From contig JAJDVI010000091.1 in NCBI GenBank assembly GCA_022826195.1, positions 1 through 64,000 of the forward strand: a stretch of 64,000 nt of DNA. The letters are read 5' to 3'. The translations under genes were made by a program, and so were the position numbers. Source of the DNA: Acidobacteriota bacterium. Lineage in GTDB: Bacteria > Acidobacteriota > Vicinamibacteria > Marinacidobacterales > Marinacidobacteraceae. Numbering within the stretch: the stretch's first letter is position 1; the number at the start of each line of letters is the position of its first letter. This document shows, piece by piece, positions 53,097-64,000 of the stretch. Under the pieces are notes generated by a model. That model was not told where the DNA came from. It did no database searches and saw only the letters and a list, made by a program, of their open reading frames with translations.

Positions 53097-54098
53097 TCAG
53101 GAGGACTCGCGGCCGCGGAACCAGTTCACGGTCTCGAGGAGCGTGACGCGGCCATCGCGCGGGTCGTGGCCCAGTTCGCGCGTCGCCTTTTCGGAACTGA
53201 AATACCAGTAGCAGGCCGCCATTTCCCGGCTGATGCGGTCCACTGCCGGCTCACGTCCGACCTGGCGCGCGACCTCCTCGGTGAGCAGGGCGCCCGCCGT
53301 GTAGAGACCGCGCGCGAGCCGCAGGCGCGGCGCGGGCGAACCGGACACCTCCGCGAGACGGGCGAAGAAGTCCGCGAAGCTCCAGTTGTGCCCGCCGAGC
53401 AGGTAGCGCTGGCCGCTCCGGCCCTTCGCCATGGCGGCCACCACCCCGGCCGCCGCATCCCGGACATCCACGAAGTTCAGCCCGCCCGGCGGAATCACGC
53501 TGAGCTGGCCGGACAGGAAGCGCAGCACGTCCCCCGTCGAAGACAGCCGCTCGTCCCCGGGACCGAGGAGCAGCGACGGGTTCACGATCACCACCTCGAT
53601 GTCGCCGGCGTCGGCGAGCAGCGCGCGCTCCTGCAACCACTTGCTCCGGTAGTAGGGCCAGCGCCCGATCAGCTCGATGGGAACGGGCGCCGTCTCGTCG
53701 CAGTCGGGTTCCGGATCGCGCGAGACCGCGACGGTCCCGCTGGTGGACACGAGCAGGATCCGCTCCACCCCCGCCCGCCGGGCAGCGGCCGCCAGCGTGC
53801 GGGCGCCGCCCACGTGAACCCGCTGGAGACTGGCGGCCGCATCCGGATCGCGGGAGACCCGTCCGGCGAGGTGGAAGACCCGCCGGACGCCCTCGAGCGC
53901 CTCCTCCAGCCCCGCTCCCGAGACCACGTCGCCGACCACGACCTCCACGCCGCGGGCCGAGAGTCCGGGCGCGGGCTGGCGGGCGAGCACGCGGACGGGC
54001 TCGTCTTCCTCGAGCAGCAGCGGCAGCAGGTGGCTGCCGAGAAAGCCGGTCGCGCCGGTGACCAATACCGGAGCGGTCCCGGAAGTCGCTTCGGTCAC
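53097..54098 (-). CDS. NAD-dependent epimerase/dehydratase family protein (extended SDR)
   Basis: A 333-aa extended SDR. The Rossmann motif is VTGATGFLGSHLLPLL. The family triad includes Ser in LLVSTSGTVAV and YYRSK (Tyr-x3-Lys). FHLAGRVSRDPDAA and LNFVDVRDAAAGVVAAM are typical of dihydroflavonol-reductase/HpnA-like members that act on lipid-like or hydrophobic substrates. It starts 4 nt after the ElbD-like gene, so it is probably part of the ether-lipid operon rather than of the sugar operon. Confidence 0.88.
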   Translation of the reverse strand: MTEATSGTAPVLVTGATGFLGSHLLPLLLEEDEPVRVLARQPAPGLSARGVEVVVGDVVSGAGLEEALEGVRRVFHLAGRVSRDPDAAASLQRVHVGGARTLAAAARRAGVERILLVSTSGTVAVSRDPEPDCDETAPVPIELIGRWPYYRSKWLQERALLADAGDIEVVIVNPSLLLGPGDERLSSTGDVLRFLSGQLSVIPPGGLNFVDVRDAAAGVVAAMAKGRSGQRYLLGGHNWSFADFFARLAEVSGSPAPRLRLARGLYTAGALLTEEVARQVGREPAVDRISREMAACYWYFSSEKATRELGHDPRDGRVTLLETVNWFRGRESS

Positions 54099-54102
54099 GC
54101 GT

Positions 54103-57100
54103 TCAGCCTACCGGCGTCGGATCGGGCACCCGGTCGTTCGCCGGCGAACCGGCGGCATGTCGGGATTCCGCGCCGGCGGGCTCGGCGGCTTCGAGGATGC
54201 GCGCCGCCTCCTCCTCGAGCTGGATCGGTTCCTGACGCCCCAGACGCTCGACCATGGTCTGGACGAGCGCGGTCACCCGCGCCTCCGCAACCGCGGCCCG
54301 GACCCCTTCCCCACCGAAGCGGAGCAGGAAATCGTGGGAGAGGAACGGCCCGATCCGCGCCGCCACGGTGCGCGCACGGAGCCCGACGGCGCCGGGAGGG
54401 AACGCTCCCCAGGTGTCGAGATGGATCGGCAGGACGCCGACCCGGCAGCGGTACGCCAGGTGCGCGAACCCGCGCCGGAACTTCTGGATCTGCCCGCTCC
54501 GGGATCTGGTTCCCTCCGGAAACACCAGCACGCTGTAGCCCTGGTGCAGATACCCCGCGGCCCGGTCCAGCGACTCGCGGAGCGAGCCGCGGCGTTCCAT
54601 CGGGACGAGGTTGGTGAAGTTGCCGAAGAAGGTGCGTTTCACCCGGTTGTCGAAGAAGTAGTCGGCGGCGGCCAGGGCCAGCAGGTTCGAGCCCGCGTCT
54701 CCGAGCGCCATCTTCACGAGTCCCATGTCGAGATGGGAACCGTGGTTCGCCACCACCAGGTAGTTCGTGTGGTTCGGGACGTGCGCCCGGCCCGTGAAGG
54801 TCGGCTCCAGCACCTGGTGGTAGAACCAGTGCTGGACCTCGGTCAGCGCCGCGCGACCGGCCTTGGCCACGGCCGGCGGAATCTCGATCTCGTCCTCCTC
54901 GCGCTTCTTCCGGGACTCGCCGCGGCGCGGACGGCGGCCCCGGACGCCCCCCGGGGGCGCCCGCATGGCGAGCACCAGTTCCTCGATGGTGGCCATGTTG
55001 GCAAGCGCTTCGGGAGCCGCCGACTCGCCGAACTCGGCGTCGAGCCCGGCCGCGAGTTCGTTGTACATGAGGCTGTCGAAGCCCAGCTCGGCAAAGGAGG
55101 ACGACGTCCGGATCTCCGAAACCGGACGCTCGCAGATGGAGGCGATCAGTTCGAGAATCCGGTTCCCCGAGGCGGCCTCCTCGCCGGATTCGGCGGCCGC
55201 CTCGCGGCGCCGGTCGCGCAGCCAGTGCACCAGCTCGCCGCGTTTCACCTTGCGGGTGGCCGTCCGGGGAAGCGCCTCGTCCGAGAACTCGACGGTCTTG
55301 ATCCGCTTGTGCAGCGGCAGCCGGGACGAAACGGACCGGAAGTGGGTCTCGACGCGCTGCCGCCCTTCCGGGGTCTTTTCCTTCGGGACCACCACCGCCG
55401 CCACCTGCTCGGCCATTCCGTCGGGAAGTCCCACAACGGCGAGTTCGGCGATCAGGTCCGGCGCGGCATAGATCTCCTCCACCTCGTCCGGGTAGATGTT
55501 CTTGCCCCCGCTGTCCACGATCACGTCCTTGCGGCGGCCGACGAGGAAGAGGTGTCCCTGCTCATCGAGGCGCCCCAGGTCGCCCGTGTAGAGCCAGCCG
55601 TCGCGCAGCGCTTCCGCCGTCGCCTCCTCGTTTCCGTAGTACCCGGCCATGACGTTCGGGCCCTTCGCCGCGACCTCGCCGACCCCCGAAGCGTCGGGGT
55701 CCACGATGCGGATCTCGATCCCGGGAAGCGCCTTGCCGACGCTGCCGATGGGAACGGGGCCGTCCGGCGAGGTCACCGTCAGCACGGGCGCCGCTTCCGT
55801 GAGCCCGTAGCCCTGGGCGATGTGGAACCCGAGGCCCCGGAACGCCTTCCAGGTCGCCTCGGAGAGCGCGGACGCGCCGCTGATCAGATAGCGGATCCTG
55901 CCTCCCAGCGCGGTGTGGACCGGCAGGAAGACCGCGGGCCCGACGTTGACTCCGGTGTCCTCCCGAAGGAGGTGCGCCGCGTCGATCAGGGCGGTGGCGA
56001 GGTCCTCAGCCCGCTGCGACCGGTCCGCGAAGGGCGCCAGGATGCGCCGCCGCAGGAGATCCCACAGCGCCGGCACTCCCACGATGCAGGTGGTGTGCCC
56101 CTTCTGCAGTTCCGTGTTGATGGCTTCGGGGCCGATCTCTTCCAGATAGGCGATCTGGGCGCCCCGGGACAGCGGCAGCAGGAAGCCGGTGGTGAACTCG
56201 AAGGAATGGTGCAGCGGCAGGATGCTGAGCGCGCCGTCCTTTTCGCCGATGTCGTAGACCGACAGCAGCTTGGCCACCAGCGAGGTGAAGTTCCGATGCG
56301 TCAGCATCACGCCCTTGGGTGTGCCGGTCGTTCCGGAGGTGAACAGGATGGAGGCCAGCGCCGTCGGGCTGGTACGGACGGCCCTTGGAGGGGCCGCCTC
56401 TCCGTCCTCCGTTTCTCCCATCGCGAAGACGTCCCGGAACGGATGGGCGGCGGCGGGTGGCGCGGCGCCGTTGTCGCTGGAGAGCCCGGCGTGCCGCTCG
56501 AACAGCGCGTCGCTCATCAGGACCGCCCTGGCGTCCCCGAGCCGGAGCAGCCGGACGATTTCCTCGCGGCGCAGGTCGCGTTCGAGCGGGATGGCGGTCG
56601 CCCCGATCCGCTGGATGGCGAAGTACGCCATGCCCCACTCGGGGGAGTTCTCGCCGATCAGCCCGACGTGATCGCCGGCGGCGAGCCCCCGGGCGGCCAG
56701 GAACGCGGCCCCCCGGAGCACGCACTCCCGGAGATCGGCGTAGGTGTAGCGCTCCTCCCGGCCGCCGCGGGTGATCCGCATCGCGACCCTTCCGGCGTGG
56801 TTCTTCGTGCAGGCCTCGAACAGCTCGTTGATCGTCCGGTAGGTGTAGACGCGTTTCTGCGCGCGGCGCTGGCCGCGCTCCTGGTCCTCGAGCGCCGGGA
56901 ACACCCACTTCTCGAGGCCCGGCAGGTGGACGTGGAGCCAGTAGTCGTACCAGTCGATCTCCTCGGGATTGAAGAAGAGCTTTCCGTCGTTGCCGTCGAG
57001 CCGGGAGAAAAGGTCGTGGGTGTTGTCGGCGCGGAAGATGAACTCCTCGCCGGCGATGAAGGGCCGGAACGTGTGGTACTGCCGCTCGCCCTGGACGACG

Positions 57101-58524
57101 AAGTCCTCGAACGAGTCCACGTTCCGCTGGAGCGCCTCCACCACCCCGACCAGGGGACCGATGGGTTCGTCACCGGCCCGCTCGAGCACGCCGGACAGCG
57201 CGGAGGCGGACTGCCGCATCCACTTGAGGGTGTGTTTTTCGAAGCGGTCGGCGCGGACCGCCTGCGCCTCCATCCGGGCGAGCGCCTCGTTCCAGAGCTT
57301 CACCCCGGTCGGTTTGTCGCGGAAGTGCCGGCGCTTGTAGATCCCGACGATGTCCACGAGCCGCTCCACCCGGGCCGGATTCCGGTCCCCGCTGGACACC
57401 TGGTACACGAGGTGGGGCTCCGCCACGATCGTCTCGGCGGCGACCGCCAGCGTCGCCGAGGCGACCAGGTCCACCGGCACGACGTCCAGGACCACCCCCG
57501 GACCGACCGGGAACAGGTTCTGGCCGCGGAGCGCCATCCGCACCAGCGGGGCGCTGGTGGTGAAGCCCTCGTTCCAGCCGGTGTGGGGGAACGAGAGCGC
57601 GCTCTCCACGACCGCCGGGCGAACGATGGCGCGCGCGACGCCCTCCGCGCCCGCCACGAGCTGGTCCCCGAGACTCTTCGTGTAGGTGTAGATGTTCGGC
57701 CAGCCCCAGCCCTGCGCTTTTTCGATGCCGAGGTCGCGGAGCCGGCGGCGGATCCACTCCTTCCGCTCGCGGGCGATCGCGAGCGACAGCGAACGCGCAT
57801 CGTCCGGATCGCGGCCCTCCTCGGCGAACCGCTTGCGGGCCGCTTCCTGGAAGGCGTCCACCCGCGACTTGTCCTCGGCTTCGTCGCGCACCCGGGCGGC
57901 GAGGCGTTCGCAGTCCTCGATCTCCTTCTCGACCGAGAACTCCTGGTCCTCCCGGTCGCGGCGCGGGAAGTAGCCGATCAGCGGTTCGTCCTCGCGCACC
58001 TCGCCCGACCGCATGCCCGCGACGAAACAGGTGCTGATGTGCACGAGCGCGGGGCGCTTCATGCGGCGCGCGAAGGCGATGGTGTTCCGGGTCCCGTGGA
58101 CGTTCGTCTGGAGCGCCGCCTCGAGCGACGGGTTGAAGGTCACCCGGCCGGAACAGTTGAGCACCAGGTCGATGTCGGCGGCGATCCCGGCGGCGCGTTC
58201 TTCCGAATAGCCGAGGTTGTCGCTCGTGATGTCCCCGCCGAGGACGACGATCTTCTCGTCCAGGAAGTCGCGTAGCCCGGCGCCGTGGCGCTCGCGCAGC
58301 GGCGAGAGCGCCGGGGAGTTCTCCATGATGTCCTCGAACCGCACCCGGCTCTCCGCCTCGCCGGCGGCCCGCACCATGAGATAGACGCGCCGGATCTCCG
58401 GGAAGAACTCGAGGAGCATCCCGAGGCAGACCTTGCCCAGGAACCCGGTCCCGCCGAGCAGCAGGATGCTCCGGCCGGCGAAGGCTTCGCCCACGTCGAT
58501 CCGGGGGCGGGCAGGGTCGGCCAC
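54103..58524 (-). CDS. ElbD-like multidomain enzyme: acyl reductase, AMP ligase, ACP, acyltransferase
   Basis: A 1473-aa fusion. Residues ~15-480 are a fatty acyl-CoA reductase-type extended SDR (LLLGGTGFLGKVCLG, LNCSGRVTFNP, YTYTKSLGDQL ~280). Residues ~560-1120 are an AMP-dependent acyl ligase (LFTSGTTGTPKGVMLTHRN ~730, YGLTEAAPVL, WLYTGDLGRLDEQGH). Residues ~1135-1195 are a carrier protein with the phosphopantetheine Ser in LGFDSLMYNELA (~1150). Residues ~1240-1470 are a PlsC-type acyltransferase (NHGSHLD ~1261, FPEGTRSRSG ~1335). This matches ElbD, which in myxobacteria makes ether lipids. The enzyme probably activates an acid, reduces it to an alcohol, and esterifies a glycerol lipid. 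Flanking genes are HAD, LarA-like and SDR. Confidence 0.9.
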   Translation of the reverse strand: MADPARPRIDVGEAFAGRSILLLGGTGFLGKVCLGMLLEFFPEIRRVYLMVRAAGEAESRVRFEDIMENSPALSPLRERHGAGLRDFLDEKIVVLGGDITSDNLGYSEERAAGIAADIDLVLNCSGRVTFNPSLEAALQTNVHGTRNTIAFARRMKRPALVHISTCFVAGMRSGEVREDEPLIGYFPRRDREDQEFSVEKEIEDCERLAARVRDEAEDKSRVDAFQEAARKRFAEEGRDPDDARSLSLAIARERKEWIRRRLRDLGIEKAQGWGWPNIYTYTKSLGDQLVAGAEGVARAIVRPAVVESALSFPHTGWNEGFTTSAPLVRMALRGQNLFPVGPGVVLDVVPVDLVASATLAVAAETIVAEPHLVYQVSSGDRNPARVERLVDIVGIYKRRHFRDKPTGVKLWNEALARMEAQAVRADRFEKHTLKWMRQSASALSGVLERAGDEPIGPLVGVVEALQRNVDSFEDFVVQGERQYHTFRPFIAGEEFIFRADNTHDLFSRLDGNDGKLFFNPEEIDWYDYWLHVHLPGLEKWVFPALEDQERGQRRAQKRVYTYRTINELFEACTKNHAGRVAMRITRGGREERYTYADLRECVLRGAAFLAARGLAAGDHVGLIGENSPEWGMAYFAIQRIGATAIPLERDLRREEIVRLLRLGDARAVLMSDALFERHAGLSSDNGAAPPAAAHPFRDVFAMGETEDGEAAPPRAVRTSPTALASILFTSGTTGTPKGVMLTHRNFTSLVAKLLSVYDIGEKDGALSILPLHHSFEFTTGFLLPLSRGAQIAYLEEIGPEAINTELQKGHTTCIVGVPALWDLLRRRILAPFADRSQRAEDLATALIDAAHLLREDTGVNVGPAVFLPVHTALGGRIRYLISGASALSEATWKAFRGLGFHIAQGYGLTEAAPVLTVTSPDGPVPIGSVGKALPGIEIRIVDPDASGVGEVAAKGPNVMAGYYGNEEATAEALRDGWLYTGDLGRLDEQGHLFLVGRRKDVIVDSGGKNIYPDEVEEIYAAPDLIAELAVVGLPDGMAEQVAAVVVPKEKTPEGRQRVETHFRSVSSRLPLHKRIKTVEFSDEALPRTATRKVKRGELVHWLRDRRREAAAESGEEAASGNRILELIASICERPVSEIRTSSSFAELGFDSLMYNELAAGLDAEFGESAAPEALANMATIEELVLAMRAPPGGVRGRRPRRGESRKKREEDEIEIPPAVAKAGRAALTEVQHWFYHQVLEPTFTGRAHVPNHTNYLVVANHGSHLDMGLVKMALGDAGSNLLALAAADYFFDNRVKRTFFGNFTNLVPMERRGSLRESLDRAAGYLHQGYSVLVFPEGTRSRSGQIQKFRRGFAHLAYRCRVGVLPIHLDTWGAFPPGAVGLRARTVAARIGPFLSHDFLLRFGGEGVRAAVAEARVTALVQTMVERLGRQEPIQLEEEAARILEAAEPAGAESRHAAGSPANDRVPDPTPVG

Positions 58525-58531
58525 GGCGGAC

Positions 58532-60130
58532 CTAGGACACCTCGGGGATCATGATCGGCGGGACGTGGAGCATGGTGATCTCCGCGGAGCGGCCGTGGGT
58601 GCTGCGCGCCATCGCGATCGCCTCGGTCACCGTCTCCGCCGATTCCCAGCCGAGGATCTCGGGGACGTGCTGGTTCTTCGCCCCGGCCACGATGATCCGG
58701 CCGACGTGCTGGCGCCCGTTCTCGCCCCAGTACCACATGAAGAACGGATGGGCCCCGTGGTAGGCGTTCCCGTCCCGGTACATCTGCACGTAGGACGGGT
58801 TGTGCGCGAACTCCTCCTCGTACTTGGTCCGCAGCACGAAGGGGTCCCGGGTCTCCGGGAGCAGCCGGTGGAAGAACTCGATGTAACTGGGATGGAACAG
58901 GGGATCGAAGTCGTCGTGGCAGGGGTGGGCCAGGATCAGGGTGCCGCCCTTCTTGATCAGGGGCTTGCCCCGGTACAGGTTGAACAGGTAGCCCGGACCC
59001 ATGACCTGGACGAGGAGCGGGTTCAGGATCGAGTTCACGTTGTAGGGCGAGATGTAGGGGATCCCGGACAGCAGGATGTCGCACTGTCCCTTCACGGGGA
59101 CCGCGTACTGCTGGAAGGAACGCTCGAGCGTCTTTTCGTGCACGGGCTCCGTCGAGCCCGCGTAGCAGCCGATCAGCTCGAAGGCGCCCGGGATGCGGTG
59201 CAGGAACTGCCGCTTCGCCGGCGCGGGAAGGCGGCTCAGCGACCACCGCGTTCCCGCGAGCTTCAGCCGGTCGAGGTCGCTGAACTCGTCCTCGTCCTTG
59301 CCGAGGAACGAGAGGGCGTCGGAGTACATCCGGTTGTTCAGCACCGTCTCCACATGGAACACGTTCAGGTGCCGGTCCACGATCTTGCCCATCCGGTCCA
59401 CCTTGCGGCTCAGTTCGGACTTGGCCGGATCCATGTAGCCGTCGGAATCGCGGATCGTCTGCGGCTCGTGGTGGGGTCTCAGGCTCTCGTAGTCGCAAAG
59501 CCCCACCGTCACCGATTTGTGACCCCCGTCCATCGGAACGAGGTTGATGTTCAGGTAGATGACGAGATCGCTCTCCGTCACCCGCCGGTTCACCCGGACC
59601 GGCTCGTGATGACGGGTCTTTCCCAGCGCCACCATGCCGTTCGGGTCCTCGGCGTCGTGGTTGTAGTAGCGGTTCGGATAGAACGCGTTGTGGATCTCCG
59701 GCCCCACCATCCGGCGCATTTCCGATTCGGTCATCTTCCGGTGCAGCGAGTTCGCGATGATCAGGTGGACATCGTCCACGCCGTGGTCGCCGAGCATTTC
59801 CAGCACGATCTCGAGCGCGGTCTGGCGGATGTCGGGGGTGGCCATCGGCGGCAGCGGCAGGCTGATGTCGTCGAGAGCGATGGTGACCCGCATCCCGGGA
59901 CGAAGCTGCGCGTAGAGCGGATCGCAGCCCAGGGGGTGGTTCAGCGCGTGCCGGATGGCGCCACGCGGGTTCGGCAGGCCCCGGATCGGGGGCGGCGGAT
60001 AGACCACCCGGGTGCCCACCGGGAGGTGTTCTTCCAGAAAATCCTCGCCGTAGTGCAGGACACGGGCGGCCGAGTCGTTATCGATGAACACGATCCCGGG
60101 ATCGGTCTTGTGGCGCAGGGCGGGGGTCAT
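58532..60130 (-). CDS. LarA-like (lactate racemase domain, DUF2088) protein
   Basis: A 532-aa protein. The N-terminal ~220 residues have LarA landmarks: [10 protein letters not shown] (DDxT-like, residues 87-96), a His after IANS (H130, the LarA nickel-pincer region), YNHDAED (157-163) and [12 protein letters not shown] (the GG-x-K-x-x-x-P-G equivalent, Lys ~205). LarA proteins racemise or epimerise 2-hydroxyacids with a nickel-pincer cofactor, and many homologues act on other substrates. The C-terminal half (~230-532) is longer than usual ([36 protein letters not shown]). It starts 26 nt after the HAD gene and ends 7 nt before the ElbD-like gene. No larB, larC or larE is seen. Confidence 0.82.
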   Translation of the reverse strand: MTPALRHKTDPGIVFIDNDSAARVLHYGEDFLEEHLPVGTRVVYPPPPIRGLPNPRGAIRHALNHPLGCDPLYAQLRPGMRVTIALDDISLPLPPMATPDIRQTALEIVLEMLGDHGVDDVHLIIANSLHRKMTESEMRRMVGPEIHNAFYPNRYYNHDAEDPNGMVALGKTRHHEPVRVNRRVTESDLVIYLNINLVPMDGGHKSVTVGLCDYESLRPHHEPQTIRDSDGYMDPAKSELSRKVDRMGKIVDRHLNVFHVETVLNNRMYSDALSFLGKDEDEFSDLDRLKLAGTRWSLSRLPAPAKRQFLHRIPGAFELIGCYAGSTEPVHEKTLERSFQQYAVPVKGQCDILLSGIPYISPYNVNSILNPLLVQVMGPGYLFNLYRGKPLIKKGGTLILAHPCHDDFDPLFHPSYIEFFHRLLPETRDPFVLRTKYEEEFAHNPSYVQMYRDGNAYHGAHPFFMWYWGENGRQHVGRIIVAGAKNQHVPEILGWESAETVTEAIAMARSTHGRSAEITMLHVPPIMIPEVS

Positions 60131-60156
60131 GCAGTGGGCATCCTTCCGGGGTCGCT

Positions 60157-60873
60157 CTAGAGCGCGGGAGTGAGATTCGGCTGGCTGAGGTCGATGACCG
60201 GCCAGTCGTGGTGCCGCGCCGTGCTCCTCAGCCGGACATCCGGGTTGGCCGCGGTGGGGTGTCCGACCACGCTCAGCATGGGCAGGTCGGACATGCTGTC
60301 GGCGTAGGCGTAACTGTCGTTCAACGAGAGCCCCTCGCGTTCCGCGTATTCCCGGATCCAGAGAGCCTTGCTGGCGCTCGCCATCACCGGCGGCGCCAGC
60401 CGGCCGGTCGCCCGGCCGTCCGCGAACTCCAGGCGGTTCGCGACGAACTCGGTGATGCCGAGGTCGTCGAGCAGGGGCCGGACGGACACCTCGAGCGCGC
60501 CTGTCACCACGACCTGACGCAGACCGCTCCGGCGCGACTGCTCGATGAGCGCCCGCGTTCCCGGGAAGATGCCCGGACGGATCACGTCCCGGTAAAGGTC
60601 TTCCGCGAGCGAGCGAAGCCGGTCGTGGGACTGGCCCCGGTACCACTTGAAGAAGAGGTCGTTGAAGAGTTTGCGGCTGTAGAAATCGGTGGCCAGGAAC
60701 AGCGGGATCCCGGCGAGCGTCGAGGCGGTGGTCTTCAGGCTCCGCAGCAGCCCCTGGTCGTTCCGGGCGTAGTACGCGAGAACATGAACGAGATTCGTGC
60801 GGATCAGGGTGCCGTCGAGGTCGTAGAACGCCGCCGCTCTCGCCGGACCGTTCCCGGGTTCGCTGCGTGACAT
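60157..60873 (-). CDS. HAD-IB family hydrolase (SerB/GlpQ-type fold)
   Basis: A 238-aa phosphatase of the HAD superfamily, subclass IB. The nucleophile is Asp18 in [12 protein letters not shown] (general acid Asp20). Motif II is [10 protein letters not shown], and the motif III/IV region carries Lys in [11 protein letters not shown] and [11 protein letters not shown] (two Asp for Mg). The region [21 protein letters not shown] is a helical cap. HAD-IB proteins often lie beside acyltransferases in lipid operons. It is the first gene of the minus-strand run and diverges from the KAS III gene. Confidence 0.9.
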   Translation of the reverse strand: MSRSEPGNGPARAAAFYDLDGTLIRTNLVHVLAYYARNDQGLLRSLKTTASTLAGIPLFLATDFYSRKLFNDLFFKWYRGQSHDRLRSLAEDLYRDVIRPGIFPGTRALIEQSRRSGLRQVVVTGALEVSVRPLLDDLGITEFVANRLEFADGRATGRLAPPVMASASKALWIREYAEREGLSLNDSYAYADSMSDLPMLSVVGHPTAANPDVRLRSTARHHDWPVIDLSQPNLTPAL

Positions 60874-61005
60874 CGGGGTCAGATTATCGCCGCGCGCCGG
60901 CCGCCACGGTGGCGCGCGGCGCGGCCGGGGCGCGCGTTGACGTACCATCCACGGTCCTCCGCTCGCCTGGAACGCCCCGATTCGCCCCACGGGGGCGAGA
61001 AGTTC

Positions 61006-62072
61006 GTGATTCAACTCCCCACCCCGAAAGCGCCCTCGCAAGCCGTCCGCCGCGTTGCGATCACGGCGGTCGGGGCCTACCTTCCGGACCGGGTGCTGTC
61101 GAACGACGACCTGGAACGGATGGTGGACACCTCCGACGAGTGGATCCGGGAGCGCACCGGCATCAGCGAGCGCCGGATCGTGGACAAGGGCACCGGCTGT
61201 TCTTTCCTGGCCTCCCAGGCGGCCCGGGACGCGCTGCGGCGGCGGGGCATCACCGCCGACGACGTCGACCTCATCGTGGTCGCCACCGTGACCCCCGACA
61301 TGAGCTTCCCCGCCACCGCCTGCCTGGTCCAGGACCAGATCGGGGCCAGCCGCGCCTGGGGATTCGATCTGTCGGCGGCGTGCAGCGGTTTCAACTTCGC
61401 GCTCGCCGCGGGGACGCAGTTCGTGGCCAGCGGCGCCGCGGAACGGGCGCTGGTGATCGGGGCCGACGTGATGAGTTCGATCACCGACTACGAGGACCGC
61501 GCCACCTGCATCCTGTTCGGGGACGCCGGCGGGGCGGTCCTCCTGGAAGCCGCCCAGGACGGTGAGGGCATCCTGGGCTTCAACAACCAGGTGGACGGCT
61601 CCGGCTGCGACCTGCTCAAGATGCCGGCCGGGGGCAGCATTCGGCCGCCCACCCACGAAACCGTGGATCGCAAGGAGCACTACCTCCAGCAGCAGGGCAA
61701 GGCGGTCTTCCGCTTCGCCGTGCGCAACTCGGCCGATGCCGCCGAGAAGCTGCTGGACGAGCTCGGCTTTTCGCGCGATGACGTTTCCTTCCTGGTCTGC
61801 CACCAGGCGAACGCCCGGATCATCGACGCGGTGGCGCGGCGGCTCCAGGTTCCGCCGGAACGCGTGGTGAAGACGATCCACAAGTACGGCAACACGACCG
61901 CCGCCTCGATCCCCACCGCGCTCCGCGACGCGCTCGACCGGTCGCTGCTCGCGCCCGGCGACCTGGTGCTGTTCAGTTCGGTGGGCGCCGGGCTGACCAT
62001 CGGCACCGCCGCGATTCGCTGGGGCGGGGAACGGACCGCCGCGGGCGCGGCGGAGACGAATTCCAGCGGCCC

Positions 62073-62076
<4 letters not shown>
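61006..62076 (+). CDS. Beta-ketoacyl-ACP synthase III (FabH-like)
   Basis: A 356-aa condensing enzyme that starts fatty-acid synthesis or a related chain. It begins [20 protein letters not shown] at GTG 61006, chosen because the longer TTG start (60937) adds a non-conserved lead. The catalytic triad is complete: Cys126 in [12 protein letters not shown], His266 in [13 protein letters not shown] and Asn296 in [23 protein letters not shown] and [13 protein letters not shown] are family markers. The stop is within a CTGA that may start the next gene. It is divergent from the HAD/LarA/ElbD run, so it may supply chains for it, although it could be the housekeeping FabH. Confidence 0.93.

Positions 62077-64000
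<1,924 letters not shown>

Noticed and set aside
54058..58275. A 1405-codon open frame on the plus strand
   Set aside because: It lies antisense to the well-supported 1473-aa multidomain gene; GC-rich coding DNA creates such mirror frames. Its translation shows no domains and a low-complexity Arg/Gly/Val composition.

Overview
This is a GC-rich bacterial chromosome segment in two parts. A scrambled accessory region (about 1-19,800) ends at a tRNA cluster, and a dense, mostly operonic core follows (about 20,000-64,000). The core has a TonB-dependent receptor with a carboxypeptidase-regulatory-like domain nearby, a LysW-dependent (alpha-aminoadipate) lysine operon, an Ino1-type inositol-phosphate synthase, an amidase-GerMN-rph-rdgB neighbourhood and an ElbD-like ether-lipid enzyme. 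This mix suggests a Gram-negative from the Gemmatimonadota or a neighbouring phylum such as Acidobacteriota. That placement is inference, because no rRNA is present.

Accessory region, 1-19,834: it carries an intact tyrosine integrase (18310-19458) next to tRNA-His, plus two decayed integrase tails (263 and 11573). It also holds a 5'-truncated IS21-type istB with a mutated Walker A lysine, two mobC-like remnants, and a four-TM gene present once intact and once dead. A C11/caspase-like gene is present once whole and once as a tail fragment. A 26-codon single-TM peptide gene occurs twice with mostly different codons. Other cargo: a PD-(D/E)XK nuclease gene with an unknown partner, a frameshifted DUF2335-like gene, a TonB-dependent receptor, an MltF-like lytic transglycosylase lipoprotein with two solute-binding domains, and a short-chain dehydrogenase. 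Long gene-poor stretches hold hairpins and fragments. It looks like several islands stacked and eroded at one site.

Core, 19,835-40,671: tRNA-His, tRNA-Arg and tRNA-Pro. Then an amidase-GerMN-rph operon with 4-nt GTGA overlaps, separated from rdgB by one opposing gene. Then ino1 with a ferredoxin-like gene, and an AAA/DUF4143 ATPase. The lysine operon runs lysW-lysX-lysY-(class II glutamine amidotransferase)-lysZ-lysJ, preceded by a cysteine-rich unknown. A TPR protein follows, then a three-gene export cluster (Ig-like protein, Tat-exported alkaline-phosphatase-fold protein, Tat-exported zinc ribbon). Last come divergent CDP-alcohol phosphotransferase and diacylglycerol-kinase-family genes.

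Core, 41,075-64,000: a palindromic intergenic element, then eleven consecutive minus-strand genes. In order of transcription these are a HAD-IB phosphatase, a LarA-like protein, a 1473-aa reductase-AMP ligase-ACP-acyltransferase (ElbD-like), an SDR, and a complete carbohydrate ABC system (glycosidase, ATPase, binding protein, two permeases, two more glycosidases). A FabH-like KAS III gene diverges from this run and is followed by a DUF255 thioredoxin-domain protein that runs off the window and may start at CTG.
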